A DNA stretch of 64,000 bases from Apoderus coryli (lineage: Eukaryota > Arthropoda > Insecta > Coleoptera > Attelabidae): NCBI GenBank assembly GCA_911728435.2, contig OU452206.1, positions 6,292,297-6,356,296 on the forward strand. Direction: 5' to 3'. Below the pieces are notes generated by a model. The model searched no databases. It was not told the origin of the DNA and saw nothing but the letters and a program-made list of their open reading frames with translations. Every line of letters begins with the position of its first letter. The first letter of the stretch is position 1. A program made the position numbers and the translations under genes. Positions 22,461 through 32,375 of the stretch are shown in pieces.

Positions 22461-23250
22461 GACCTTTAAAAATAAGTATTTTAAGTTTCTCAATGGCATT
22501 AATAATTATTAATGTTTATTAGCACACCACTGTACAGCATATCATTGAGGTATTCGATATTTTTAAGATATGACAATTGCTAACAAAATTTACCAATAAG
22601 AACAATTCAGGGTGCTTAAAAGTTGAAAAAAATTGGAGGTGATGGAAAAAACGATATTTTTCAAACTAAGGCAGGTATAAAAATTTTAAAAAAATACTTT
22701 TTTGCAGATCATTAATTCAAATAGAAATAAAATTAAAAAACTTTTCTCGGAAAGTTACACCCATTCTAAATTATTGGGATAAAAATCATGACCTTTTTTA
22801 ACACCTTGTATAAAAAAAGAATTTGACAGTTGAAAAATTTTAAAATAGCAACGTCGTTCACAAAAGCCCGTGAAAACCAGAGGTCAATATTAGGTCTGGC
22901 TCCAAAAATATCACCTTGAAAGTTAGGCGAAATTTTGTCCATCACTTTACAAAGGATTTCTGTTGACAATTAAATATGAACCTTGTTCAACAATTGGATG
23001 CAAAAATTCGTGATCGCTTAATAGCTGGTATGAGAGGAAGAGAACGTCAAATAAGGGCAAAGCTCAAGGAGTTGAAGATGTTGTGGTTAAATATGCAACA
23101 CCGCATTGTCTGATATTATTTAATGAAATCAGTATGAAACTTTCTTGAATGAATAATATGTTTATGGTAGGTATCCCAAATTGTTATTATTTTTTTTTTA
23201 ATAATGGACTTAAGTACTTTCAGCAGTTAAAGAATCATAGGAAAAATCGC
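22461..23250. other. Non-coding stretch with a short charged frame
   Basis: A + frame at 22977-23112 reads NLVQQLDAKIRDRLIAGMRG and is unassigned. It could be part of the mariner-like remnant just downstream, as a DNA-binding-helix-like start, but the match is too weak to claim. The rest is A/T-rich. Confidence 0.4.
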
Positions 23251-23330
23251 GGAAGTATCGTACCAATTTTTGTTAAATCGCCAGATTTGTCGCCCTCTGA
23301 CTATTACCTACTTACCTAATTCCAAACATA
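23251..23330 (+). pseudogene. Short mariner-like catalytic block
   Basis: The + frame reads FVKSPDLSPSDYYLLT. SPDLxPSDYxL is the third catalytic block of mariner transposases. Nothing else of the protein is clear, so this is a relic of a few dozen residues. Confidence 0.45.
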
Positions 23331-24054
23331 AAAAAATTACAGTTATACATCAAAATTAAGATATTATCACAGCTGTAGAATGTTATTTTGTAGAGCTTGT
23401 ATATTAAGCCTTTTTTGAATTAAACAATACGTTTTCCTCTCCGTTTGCAATACTTTTCAGACTAGTCTCGTATTAAATATTTCATATAAGCAGAGAAAAT
23501 AAAATCAAATCTAAACCACAAATTCCACACTTGATCACTCGATTTTCAGTTTCTATTTACCTATTATTATATTAGGTATATTGGACAGTGACACACATTT
23601 GAAAAATTATAAAATATTTAATAGCCACTTTCTTTCTTAGTTATTGTTCATTTTTGTAATAAACCTGATTAACTCTCATTCGAGAACTAGAACTGCTTAG
23701 TTACATAGACCATTATATTTTTTACATTTCAAGTATTTTAATAAATTATTTATTTAAGTGGGTTGATAAAATAATTAAATTGTAGGTAAAATATACATAA
23801 AGGTCTGTAATTTTCTAAAAAATGTCATTATTAATGAAACTACCATAGCCTCGCTAATTTATGGAAGAAGGATAAATTAAGTAATTAAGATTTAAATTTC
23901 CCGTTTGCTTATTTTTATCACATTAACATCACAGATGGATCGTTTTCAATAAACAGTTGATATTGACTATCATTTGCTGTATTTTTTTTTGATAATTAAT
24001 TAAATTAATGCATTAATTTTTGTTGCTTTTTTTTTTAGTCTTTCTTCACCTATT
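23331..24054. other. AT-rich stretch, nothing recognised
   Basis: Long A/T-rich sequence without coding signal or strong repeats. Confidence 0.5.
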
Positions 24055-24420
24055 GTTGTAAATCAGATAAAAAATGCTTTAAAATGAGGTATCACTCGAC
24101 CCTTACTGCTATTTGAAAATTTCGCGGTTGTGTCTACCCCTATCACAGGGCTGAAGCGATATCAACCAAAAACTAATATGTTCATCCTAGGACTCCCCCA
24201 AACTCATACACCAAAATTTAGCTCAAATGGTTAAACCGTTTAGGCGCTATCGTGGAAGAATACATACAGACATACACACACACACAGACAAGACTTTCAT
24301 CGAAATGGTCTTATCGTCTCAGGGAACTTCAAAATGGTTATATCCGTCTTAATTTAAATTTTTTTTTAGCGCGTTCACAATACTTTCCCTGTGCGGGAAA
24401 GTAAAATAAGTTGATTCTGG
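24055..24420. repeat. Interspersed repeat with embedded CA microsatellite
   Basis: The segment contains AAATGGTTAAACCGTTTAGG, then GCGCTATCGTGG, a run of ACATACAGACATACACACAC, and the end TGTGCGGGAAAGTAAAA. This order is common in interspersed insect repeats (from memory). The class is not clear; it may be a retroelement 3' end or a SINE-like unit. Confidence 0.45.
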
Positions 24421-24499
24421 TTTTGTAGTCAATACAATTCGAATTCGCTCATGTATTTCCGCATATACAGGGTGGTAAATTTATATTTTTCTCCTCAGT

Positions 24500-24680
24500 T
24501 GGAATGCCAGTCACTTCAACCGACTTAATGTCTTGCTGAATTGCTCCCAATCATCTATTATTGGAAAAAACAATCTCCGCACCACTTGATAGCTGCCTCG
24601 CGTTAAGGTTGTCCACAAACTCTGCCTCATCCTCATCACCTGAATTCTCATCTGTTATTATGACTTTCAGGAGGCTCAAT
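24500..24680 (-). pseudogene. piggyBac-like transposase N-terminal scrap
   Basis: On the minus strand a frame reads LKVIITDENSGDEDEAEFVD, then NLNARQLSSGAEIVF. An acidic GDED stretch followed by (V/I)DNLxxxQLxxxAE is the N-terminal signature of many insect piggyBac-like transposases. The catalytic core is absent, and a TACAGGGTG-type repeat edge follows directly at 24683. Confidence 0.55.
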
Positions 24681-24682
24681 AT

Positions 24683-24960
24683 ACAGGGTGTTTCAAAAAG
24701 GCGCAGAAATATTATTTTATTTTAAAAAAAGGTCCCATAAACATACGTAAATAATGGATTTTTTTAATTACATCAAATATCTCATTAACGATTTCTTTGA
24801 AATTTGGCAGCGTTGTTGCTACAAATAGGGAGCTTATACCGCCCTAACTAGATCAAATTTATTAAGTCCAGTGGGGAGCAACGTAAAAAAATTATTGACA
24901 AAAAAAATTTAAAACATTTTCAACATTACAATAGTTGCGAATAATTCGACTAAAAATACT
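24683..24960. repeat. TACAGGGTG-type interspersed repeat (copy 1)
   Basis: It starts at TACAGGGTGTTTCAAAAAGG and includes GAAATTTGGCAGC and TTAAGTCCAGTGG. The same landmarks in the same order occur inside the MITE-like element at 60990-61692. It is non-coding. Confidence 0.6.
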
Positions 24961-25049
24961 ACTATACAAATGCCGAGATGACCGACATGCACCTTTATTT
25001 ATGGCCTCGGGGATGGCAATGCATTAGAAGCTAGCACAAAACATGGGTT

Positions 25050-26240
25050 GTGGAAGTTAGGCGGTTGTACACTGAAATATTTAAAGCATTCATCGACGCC
25101 TTCATGAAACAGGCACAGGCACGAAGTGGAAGGGACAGGATGGTCAAAGACAGCAAGAACACTATGTAATCATAATGAACATTAAAACAAAGTTTCGAGT
25201 CAAACCACACTCCCAGATCCTTGTAAGTATCGCACCGCTTTAGTACAGAGTTCAGTTCATAATCGTATCAGATCGGAAGGTTTTTTTTGAAAATGACATG
25301 ACAACACATTTATCAATATTAAGGTGTAGATTACTATTTTCACACCACGACTTTAGACTCATAAATCCTGCTACAAAACAAGACAAACCGATACTGATGT
25401 AACATTTAAATACAATTTCATGTCATCAGCATACAACAGGCATTTACAGTTTAGGGTAGATACAATATCGTTAACAAAAAGATTGAAAAGCAATGGCCCC
25501 AAAACCGATCCTTGAGGGACACCAGAAGTAACTTCAATTAATGATGACTGAAACCCATTAAATTGAATGTACTGCTTACGACCAAGTAAATATGATTTAA
25601 AAAATGGGATAAATGAATCTGTTAAACCAAGTGTGACAATTTCCTTAATAAAATACCGTGATCCAAGTGATCAAAAGCCTTTGAAAAGTCTGTATAAACG
25701 ACATCAACCTGACTGCCTCTATCCATATGCTGGTAAAGGAACTGCGTAATCTGAATGAGATTGGTTGTTCTACCAGGAAGAAAGCCATGCTCTTTATCAG
25801 TGATTTGTCGTGTCACATGCAGAAGAATTTTTTCGTGAAGTATTATCTCAAACTCGGCGGATATTGGTTACTTCTTTGATAAGAGAGTGGGACATGATTG
25901 TCGACAATAGAGGTAATCCTTTCGTAAAACAAGTCACAAGCCTCTCCGACACTCTCACAGAACTCTATTTCTGAGAAAGTGGCGTTAAGCATTGCATCAT
26001 ATAGTGAAATAAAATTTGCCTTTTGAAAATTAAAAAATGGAATATTCTTTTAATTTTCAAATTTACGGAATTTTTCAGAGAAACCCAATTCCACATACAA
26101 CGGTGGGTAATGAGAATTCACAGATAACATAAAGTCTTCCGCGCGACAAACAGACAAAGTCCGCCGTCCAAAAACCAAGTCAAGAATCCGATCATTGCTA
26201 TTAAATATAAAATTGTACTGACTAACATTTAGAAACTCTA
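25050..26240 (-). pseudogene. Jockey-like non-LTR element: endonuclease end, linker and reverse transcriptase
   Basis: The minus strand reads NDRILDLVFGRRTLS (endonuclease C-terminus; ILDLVF is characteristic) and a linker with DAMLNATFSEIEF. Next comes an RT with [60 protein letters not shown] and YADDMKLYL (catalytic YADD at plus 25422-25433). LHLNIDKCVVMSF follows. Several frameshifts separate the blocks, and the middle RT region is deleted near 25850 (after AEFEIILHEKI). The 3' end fades out near 25050. Confidence 0.75.
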
Positions 26241-26489
26241 TAGTTAATATTCGATGGTAATACTACTGTTTGGCGCATTCTTAAGGACAATTTGTTATAT
26301 CCATACCACATCCAACGCGATTTTTCTCCACGTATGGCATTCTGTAAATGGCTTTTGCACAAAAGTGTTGAAATTCCTCAACTAGTGATGTTGGTTTTTT
26401 TATTTGATTTTGATGAAGCGAGTTTTTCAAGAAATGCAATAATAACCATTTAGTGACGAAAATCCGCATGCGATAGATGAATATCATTT

Positions 26490-26620
26490 TCAACGTCAGT
26501 TCTCGTTTATCGTTTGGATTGGAATTGTGGGTGACTGGGTGCCCAAATTGGACTCGTATTTCTACCACGAAGACTTACCGGAGAGGTATATCGCGACTTT
26601 CTGTAACACAAGCCAAATAG
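26490..26620 (+). pseudogene. Possible mariner/Tc1 transposase core scrap
   Basis: The + frame reads RQFSFIVWIGIVGDWV, followed at once by a stretch with HEDLPERYIATF. This resembles the first catalytic block region of mariner-type transposases (VWxGI-x-GxxxxGP-x-F-x-x-x-LxGxxYL). It covers only about 40 residues. The overlapping minus-strand frame (26281-26568) is not recognisable. Confidence 0.35.
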
Positions 26621-27051
26621 AAGGGGGAAATATCATAAAATAACTACATAGTATTACCAAAGATTAATCTACACAATAGATATTCAGCGTATATGGGAAA
26701 TAAAACAAAAATTGAAACTGTCTCGACACGAGCTACATCTATTAGAAAAACATGCAACCATGGAAATTATGGAAATTGTAGATGGCGTTATATGTATTGT
26801 GTTGAAATAAAATAATCATATGGGCAATGTTAGACAAGGACGAGTATACTTTCCCCTACGAGGTGGGAGTTTGTTTTTATATTATAGGTATCATATATGT
26901 ACTACTGTGCAGCAGTGTTTTTTGTTTAAAATTATATGGTATACGTATACCTATCTACGCAAAGATTAATGTGTATGGACGAAAATAAAAGAAATTACTA
27001 TAATAGTATAAATATACAGGGCTGGTTTATTAAATGTTTTAGACAATAATT

Positions 27052-27087
27052 TTAAATGACTAAAATAATATTATTTTAGTCATTTAA
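27052..27087. repeat. Perfect 36-bp palindrome without loop
   Basis: TTAAATGACTAAAATAAT is followed directly by its exact reverse complement ATTATTTTAGTCATTTAA. There is no spacer and no mismatch. Confidence 0.95.
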
Positions 27088-27169
27088 TTTTAAATTTCGG
27101 ATATAAGGATGCATCAAAAAGTTATATTTAAATTAAAGAAATTTGGCGTTATAGATAGGACTTCCGGTT

Positions 27170-27965
27170 ATTACCTGATTCAGTTTTAAGGATCAAACTC
27201 AAACAGCAGATTCAACTTGTCGTTAACATTATGAAAAAATAAATCTCAGAGGCGGGTAAATTAAAGGGGCATACAGGCGTGAAATGCTACCCTAACTTTT
27301 TTATGCACATTTTTTGCGTGTGTTTCAATTCGGAGATGTAAAATCTAACAAATTATATACGTAATAAATGTATCCTTCTGTGATATTGATAGAAAGTCAT
27401 CGTTATCGCGTAATATCGATTTTAAGAAATGTTAATATTAAAAAGGCTGTGCTTTTTACAAGTTGCTGAAGTAAATAAGGTTTGAAATTTCCAGCATGAC
27501 AATAATTATTTAAAAAAATACGGTTTCGAAATGCAGGATGTAAAAAATTAGAATTTTTAATCTGTTTTTAATGAAAATTTAAATCTATTGAGAAATATGG
27601 TTCAGGGTTTTTGTGAAATGTATTTTACTCCAAAGATTCTACTCATCGATTATAACCGAATTAATTTACTCAAAAATATCTATACTAGTAAAATAACACA
27701 ATTATCACAATTAGGTTCAAATTCTGCAACGCCGAATTGAAAAAAAACTTACAGTCTCCCTAATATTGGTTTTTGTGCAATGATCATAAAACTTTAAAAA
27801 ACTAACGATTTATGTAGATTGTATTGTTAACACGTTTCGTAAAAAGCTTTAAAAACCCACCAACAGGGTGTTAAAAGTATCACGACAATAACTTTTTTCA
27901 TGTTTTAACAAGTACAATCGTCTGCTTCAGATTGATCCTTAAAAACTGAATAACAGTTTCTCTAT
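27170..27965. repeat. Diverged inverted-repeat pair, possible MITE
   Basis: The left end contains ATTCAGTTTTAAGGATCAAA and the right end contains the reversed counterpart TTGATCCTTAAAAACTGAAT. Similarity extends about 70 bases inward. The interior is non-coding. The arms have diverged, so this would be an old element. Confidence 0.5.
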
Positions 27966-28396
27966 ATAAAAAAATAAAACTCGTAAATATCATCCCCAAA
28001 CATTTAATTTGAATACAATTACATAACACCATATTTGAAAGTAAATAAAAAAAACAGCATTACCTAGTTTGACAGATTTGCAAATTGCAAATCAAAGTAT
28101 CTATGTATACAGGGTGTTGCATAAGTACTTGTACAAACTTTAAAGGGTGATTCTTTGACTAATTTTAAGATACAAATTTCATATGTACATGGGTCCGCTA
28201 CGGCTTGGTTTTCGAGATACAGGTAGTTCAAAAATAATATTATATTTAGGATTATATGCTTGTTCAATAGCATCGCAATTTGGTGCAATTCGGGATACAG
28301 GTGTATTGATGACACCAGAGCTGTCAAAAGAACTAATAAAAAATACGAAAAATAACAAAATACAAATATCATTCAAAAGACAACAATGCACATAAT

Positions 28397-28471
28397 AGTC
28401 GGTACCAAGCCAAATAGGTAGTAGGTAAATATAGATTTATTTTGTTTCGGGCTTGGGCTTGGCACCGACTT
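28397..28471. repeat. Short imperfect hairpin
   Basis: AGTCGGTACCAAGCC on the left pairs with GGCTTGGCACCGACT on the right with one mismatch, around a loop of about 45 bases. Confidence 0.7.
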
Positions 28472-30283
28472 ATTGTAATCAAAACTACCCACCAAACGGA
28501 TACATTTAATTTTACGCAGATGCTCAAAATGTTAACTTTCTTTCATTAATAGAGACCTGTGAAGTGACCTTACCTCTTACGCCCACGTATTAAGTACTAA
28601 GTTTCAGTTATCAGTTACAATTTTTTATTTTCCAAGAAAGCGATACGAGATATTTAAAACGGCATTGCGCCGCCCTCATGTATACCTCCGGGGGCGGCAT
28701 CGAAAATCGCTACACGTCACAAACTTGTAAATGCTTAGAACTACCCCTATATCAAATTTCTATTTTCTATCTTTTTTGTTTCATACCCAAAGCCCTATTC
28801 CTACCGAACTTATTATTTACCCGAAGAAACATTAAAAAGAAGTAAAATTTAAGTACCTAAACCGATAAAGTGGAACTTATACCTGATGAAGAGACAGACT
28901 ATTATAATAGGTATACCTAATATAATATAGGTAGCACTGATAATTTTTTTATTATAGGTATTATAAGATCTACAACAATCTTGTTACATCTTTGCCACAT
29001 TGTCTACGTGAAATATTTAGTCAAAAGTATGTTTCTATCTAAAAGCTTTTCATTTAACGATTGTTCGCCACTGATCATGGGACTGGTCTAGTCTTGAAAC
29101 ATGTATGACATGGATTAAATATTATTATATTAAATTTAATTCATAGAGATTAGGCTTTTATTTCAATACTGTACTTGTAATAAATCACCCTGTGTGTTTC
29201 TTTTACCGACGAATTGGCAACAGCACGACACACACCACATTCGCTTGTTTTTTTTCTACCCTCCCTGCGTATCCCCTCCAGATTAATACAGAATTTCATC
29301 AATTTCTCTCTCTGACAATACAGCATTGCCGGTGCATATCTGTTGCAAATGATCTAAATAATTGTTATACGTTGCGTTTTGTTTTTGATATTAATAAACT
29401 ACAAAACGGTTTCTGGCTGTGACAATACTGCTCTATGCTTTACACGCTAGTCTACGCCACGTAGTGGCAGGCATACTTAGAGATGTTCTGATTTTAATGC
29501 ATTGGGCTGACTATCTATTGTGTAGATTAATCTTTGGTATTACCTATAGTTACTTATACTAATTTGAAATCCGTTTCTTTATTGAAAACCAGAAACGAAG
29601 ATTTTCTATAATCACTAAAATACGTAAAATCTGTACAAAACCAACTGACACGTGTTCATTTGTAAGTATATCCTTTAAGCAAATGACGCTTAATTGGTTA
29701 AGATTGTTAAACCGAATCAAAGGAATTTTTGGAAATTAACCTGCTTTGGAGTTTTATTTAGTAGGTATAATCTACATTACATAGCATAGGGTTAAGAATG
29801 AAGATTCGCATCTCAACAATGTTCTGGTTGACTTAATTGGAATAATAATGATTATAAGTACAGATTAAATGCAATCAAAGATACATCTTTTGTACAATAC
29901 CTCCTTCGTAATGGACTGTATAATATTACATTATTATTTATCAGTTGTTTATATGAGGTCATCGCCTTATAATCCTTTTTAGGCAGATACACCTGCAGAG
30001 TCAATTAAGTACTTATTCTCGTATTTAAAATTTTTGAGGTTAAAAAGAACAAATATATTTTGTTATTAAAAATATATTATAAAAGTACTTAAGTATAGAA
30101 ATTAAGAGTTCAGTTATATTATTTTCATAATTTCCAATACTTAAACTAGGTAGGTAGGTAGGTAGGTTCAAAATGAATAATAATCTTCTTAATGAAGTCG
30201 ATTATTTTCTGGGTGAGCTTCCAATAAACTAACCTAACAAACTAAGTAACTACTTTATTCAAAAATTAGAAAAGAAAAAGTAT

Positions 30284-30355
30284 TGCCAGAGCTGGGATTC
30301 GAACCCCTAACATTCCGCATGGGAAGCGAACACTCTATCAATGTGTTAAAGTACC
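30284..30355 (-). repeat. tRNA-Gly(CCC)-like sequence, probable pseudogene or SINE head
   Basis: On the minus strand the anticodon arm TTCGC-TTCCCAT-GCGGA folds (one G-T pair) with anticodon CCC. A B-box GGTTCGAATCC follows, and the end reads CAGCTCTGGCA. The 5' side (GTACTTTAACACATTGATAG) does not pair with the 3' acceptor strand and the A-box is poor, so a functional tRNA is unlikely. It may be a decayed tRNA copy or the head of a tRNA-derived SINE. Confidence 0.55.
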
Positions 30356-30429
30356 TACTCAATTAGCAAATATATTTTTATAAGATTATAAGTTCCACCT
30401 ACCTAACTGGTGACATTTTAAACGCAATG

Positions 30430-31252
30430 GTTATATTTGTCTTTATCTCTAACATTTTTTCATGCTTTTAATTTCTTGTGGGATCTCATTGTATGCACTT
30501 ATTCCCTGACAAATTGGATTAAACACTCCTTTATTTGTTCGTACATTATGCTGATAAACATTATGATATGTTCTAGTATCATACAAGTGAATGCTATTCG
30601 AGAATAGGTACTAACTTTAAGTTTGATTTTTGTTTTCCGTTTATGATCCTATGTACTAATTTACACTGCTCAAATTCCATTATTATGCGCAACCTGCAGA
30701 CACCCAACTTCCTATAAAGGTTTTCTGCGTGAGTAAGAATTTTATATTCAAACAATACTTTTAAAATTTTATTTTGCAATATCTGCAAATTATTGAAATT
30801 AACCACTCCACATGTTCCCCAGACAGGTATTAGGTATCGCAGATGAGACAGAAAACATGCATTATATATGTTCATTTTGTTTTTTTTTGCCTATGTAATG
30901 TCTAACCCTGTATACTGCACTGACGATCGGCAAAATTTTGTTTGTTAAAAGCTAATATGTTCATTCCAATTTGGTTTATTATCTATCATTAGTCCTAAAT
31001 ACTTCACATGAGACTTCTTCAATAAAGATGTTATTTATTTTTATATTTGAACCTGGTACAATTTTATTTTTCTGCTTAAACAATATAAATTTTGTCTTAT
31101 TAATGTTAATTTTAAGTTTGTTACACAACAGCCAATCAGCATACCGACTCAAATCATGATTTACCTTTATTTCTAATTCATTAACATTTTCCGCATCATA
31201 AAGTAAAACAGTATAATCAGCAAATGTGTAATATCGACCCCTAACAGCCATT
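30430..31252 (-). pseudogene. Non-LTR reverse transcriptase fragment with mutated active site
   Basis: The minus strand reads VRGRYYTFADYTVLLYDAEN at its start. The usual catalytic FADD is FADY (plus 31213-31224), which removes the second catalytic Asp. DWLLCNKLKININKTKFILF and SNIKINNIFIEEV follow. After a frame break the C-terminus reads IYNACFLSHLRYLIPVWGT and LYRKLGVCRL. The 5' side is interrupted at 31253 by the Harbinger-like element; sequence right of 32376 may be its continuation. Confidence 0.75.
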
Positions 31253-32375
31253 TGCACCGCCTCGCTTAAATCTACAACTTAGCTAAGGTCTACCTTAAGT
31301 AAGGTTGACCTTATCTAGGATATGAATTGCACCAGCCAATACTTAGCTAAGTTTAAGAAATATGTGGCATCGTCGCAATTTAATACAAACATGTTGAAAA
31401 GAATGCTGGATAACCAAAAGAATTATTTATTTATTTATTTTTATTAGTTTCTGATTTTAATGTGTTAAGAAGAAGTGTTTAAGATGGAAGAGACAAAGAA
31501 ATGGGCTCCCAATCTTTCCTATAGGAAAAAATATTACTTCTGAGGATAGTATCAGAATATAGGAAATAATAGAATGTAAAAATACCAACAACCAAATTTG
31601 GCGAGAAAAAGACTGGGTGTAGAAAATAATTTCAAACCAGTTAATGCTGAAACACCAGAAAATTATCTGCGAAAATGTGATTCTTTACGCAAATATTATG
31701 AAAACATAAAGAAACATTTACGAAGGGAGGTAGCCGATGAACAGTCTCAAATAAAAAAAACTGGGGTGGGCCTTGTACAATAATCGCAGATCCCGTCCGT
31801 GATTTGGCGCTAGGCCTTGTAAATACAACTGTTTTTGGCTTAAAAAATTCCTAATTACAAGTTGTGAGGGTATTCTATATCTCGTTGAAAAGGTTCACTA
31901 TAGCCGTTTGTTTGACAACCCTATATTTTAGAAAACGTCCAATTATCCAAGTCCTCAAAATGATTAGCTCGAATATATTCTTCGCGGCACCCCATATAGG
32001 TAAAACTAAATTTATGTCGTCGAAATCATCATCATCAAAAACTGTAAATCCATTATAATATCTATAATAATGTGAAATATTAAATAATTATAAATTATTA
32101 GGCAGGTAGGTACTATTATGTTTAAATGAAATTTAGGACATAACATAACATAATGTAAACATACCTCATATAATAATGTTTATTGACATACCTAGACAAA
32201 ATAATGGAAAACAAAATAAAAAGTGAGGTTAGATATGAATTAAGTGGACCTTAAGATGTAGATTACCTCGGCCTAACTTAAGTCCCACTTAGGAGTGTTA
32301 TAAGTGACGGTGCAACATAATACGTCAACTTAAGTTCCACTTAACGTTACGTGGACCTTAAGTGTAAGCGGTGCA
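31253..32375 (+). mobile_element. Harbinger/PIF-like element, non-autonomous
   Basis: The ends are inverted: TGCACCGCCTCGCTTAAATC on the left, and on the right CTTAAGTGTAAGCGGTGCA, whose reverse complement starts TGCACCGCTTACACTTAAGG. Near both ends are several short variants of CTTAAGT/ACTTAAG. Inside is a broken Myb/SANT-like frame, listed separately, as Harbinger/PIF elements usually carry. No DDE nuclease is present. It is inserted in a reverse transcriptase fragment, so it arrived later than that copy. The class rests on gene content and TIR style. Confidence 0.6.
31484..31856 (+). pseudogene. Myb/SANT-like DNA-binding protein of the Harbinger-like element, broken
   Basis: The blocks are MEETKK followed by APNLSY, then VSEYRKIIECK-like sequence in a shifted frame. 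RKRLGVENNFKPVNAETPEN and LRKYYENIKKHLRREVADEQ follow. After a frame change the sequence reads GGGPCTIIADPVRDLALGLV. The helix LRxxYxNxKxxxRxEVAxEQ with a KTGGGP end is typical of the trihelix Myb/SANT-like proteins common in insects. At least three frameshifts or stops make it nonfunctional. Confidence 0.65.

Larger units (their letters stand above)
26621..30280. other. Repeat-rich non-coding region
   Basis: No gene was recognised in this 3.7 kb. It contains a perfect 36-bp palindrome (27052-27087), a diverged inverted-repeat pair (about 27170-27240 with 27885-27965) and a TACAGGGTG-type repeat start at 28107. A hairpin lies at about 28397-28471, and a second 45-bp inverted pair is formed by about 26645-26690 and 29505-29550. 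The open frames at 28183-28395 and 29192-29422 match nothing I know. Confidence 0.5.

Noticed and set aside
26281..26568. 95-codon minus-strand frame
   Set aside because: No family match; the opposite strand shows a plausible mariner block, so this is probably a shadow.
28183..28395. 70-codon + frame starting MYMGPLRLGF
   Set aside because: It lies in a TACAGGGTG-type repeat, and equally long frames exist on the other strand; no protein similarity seen.
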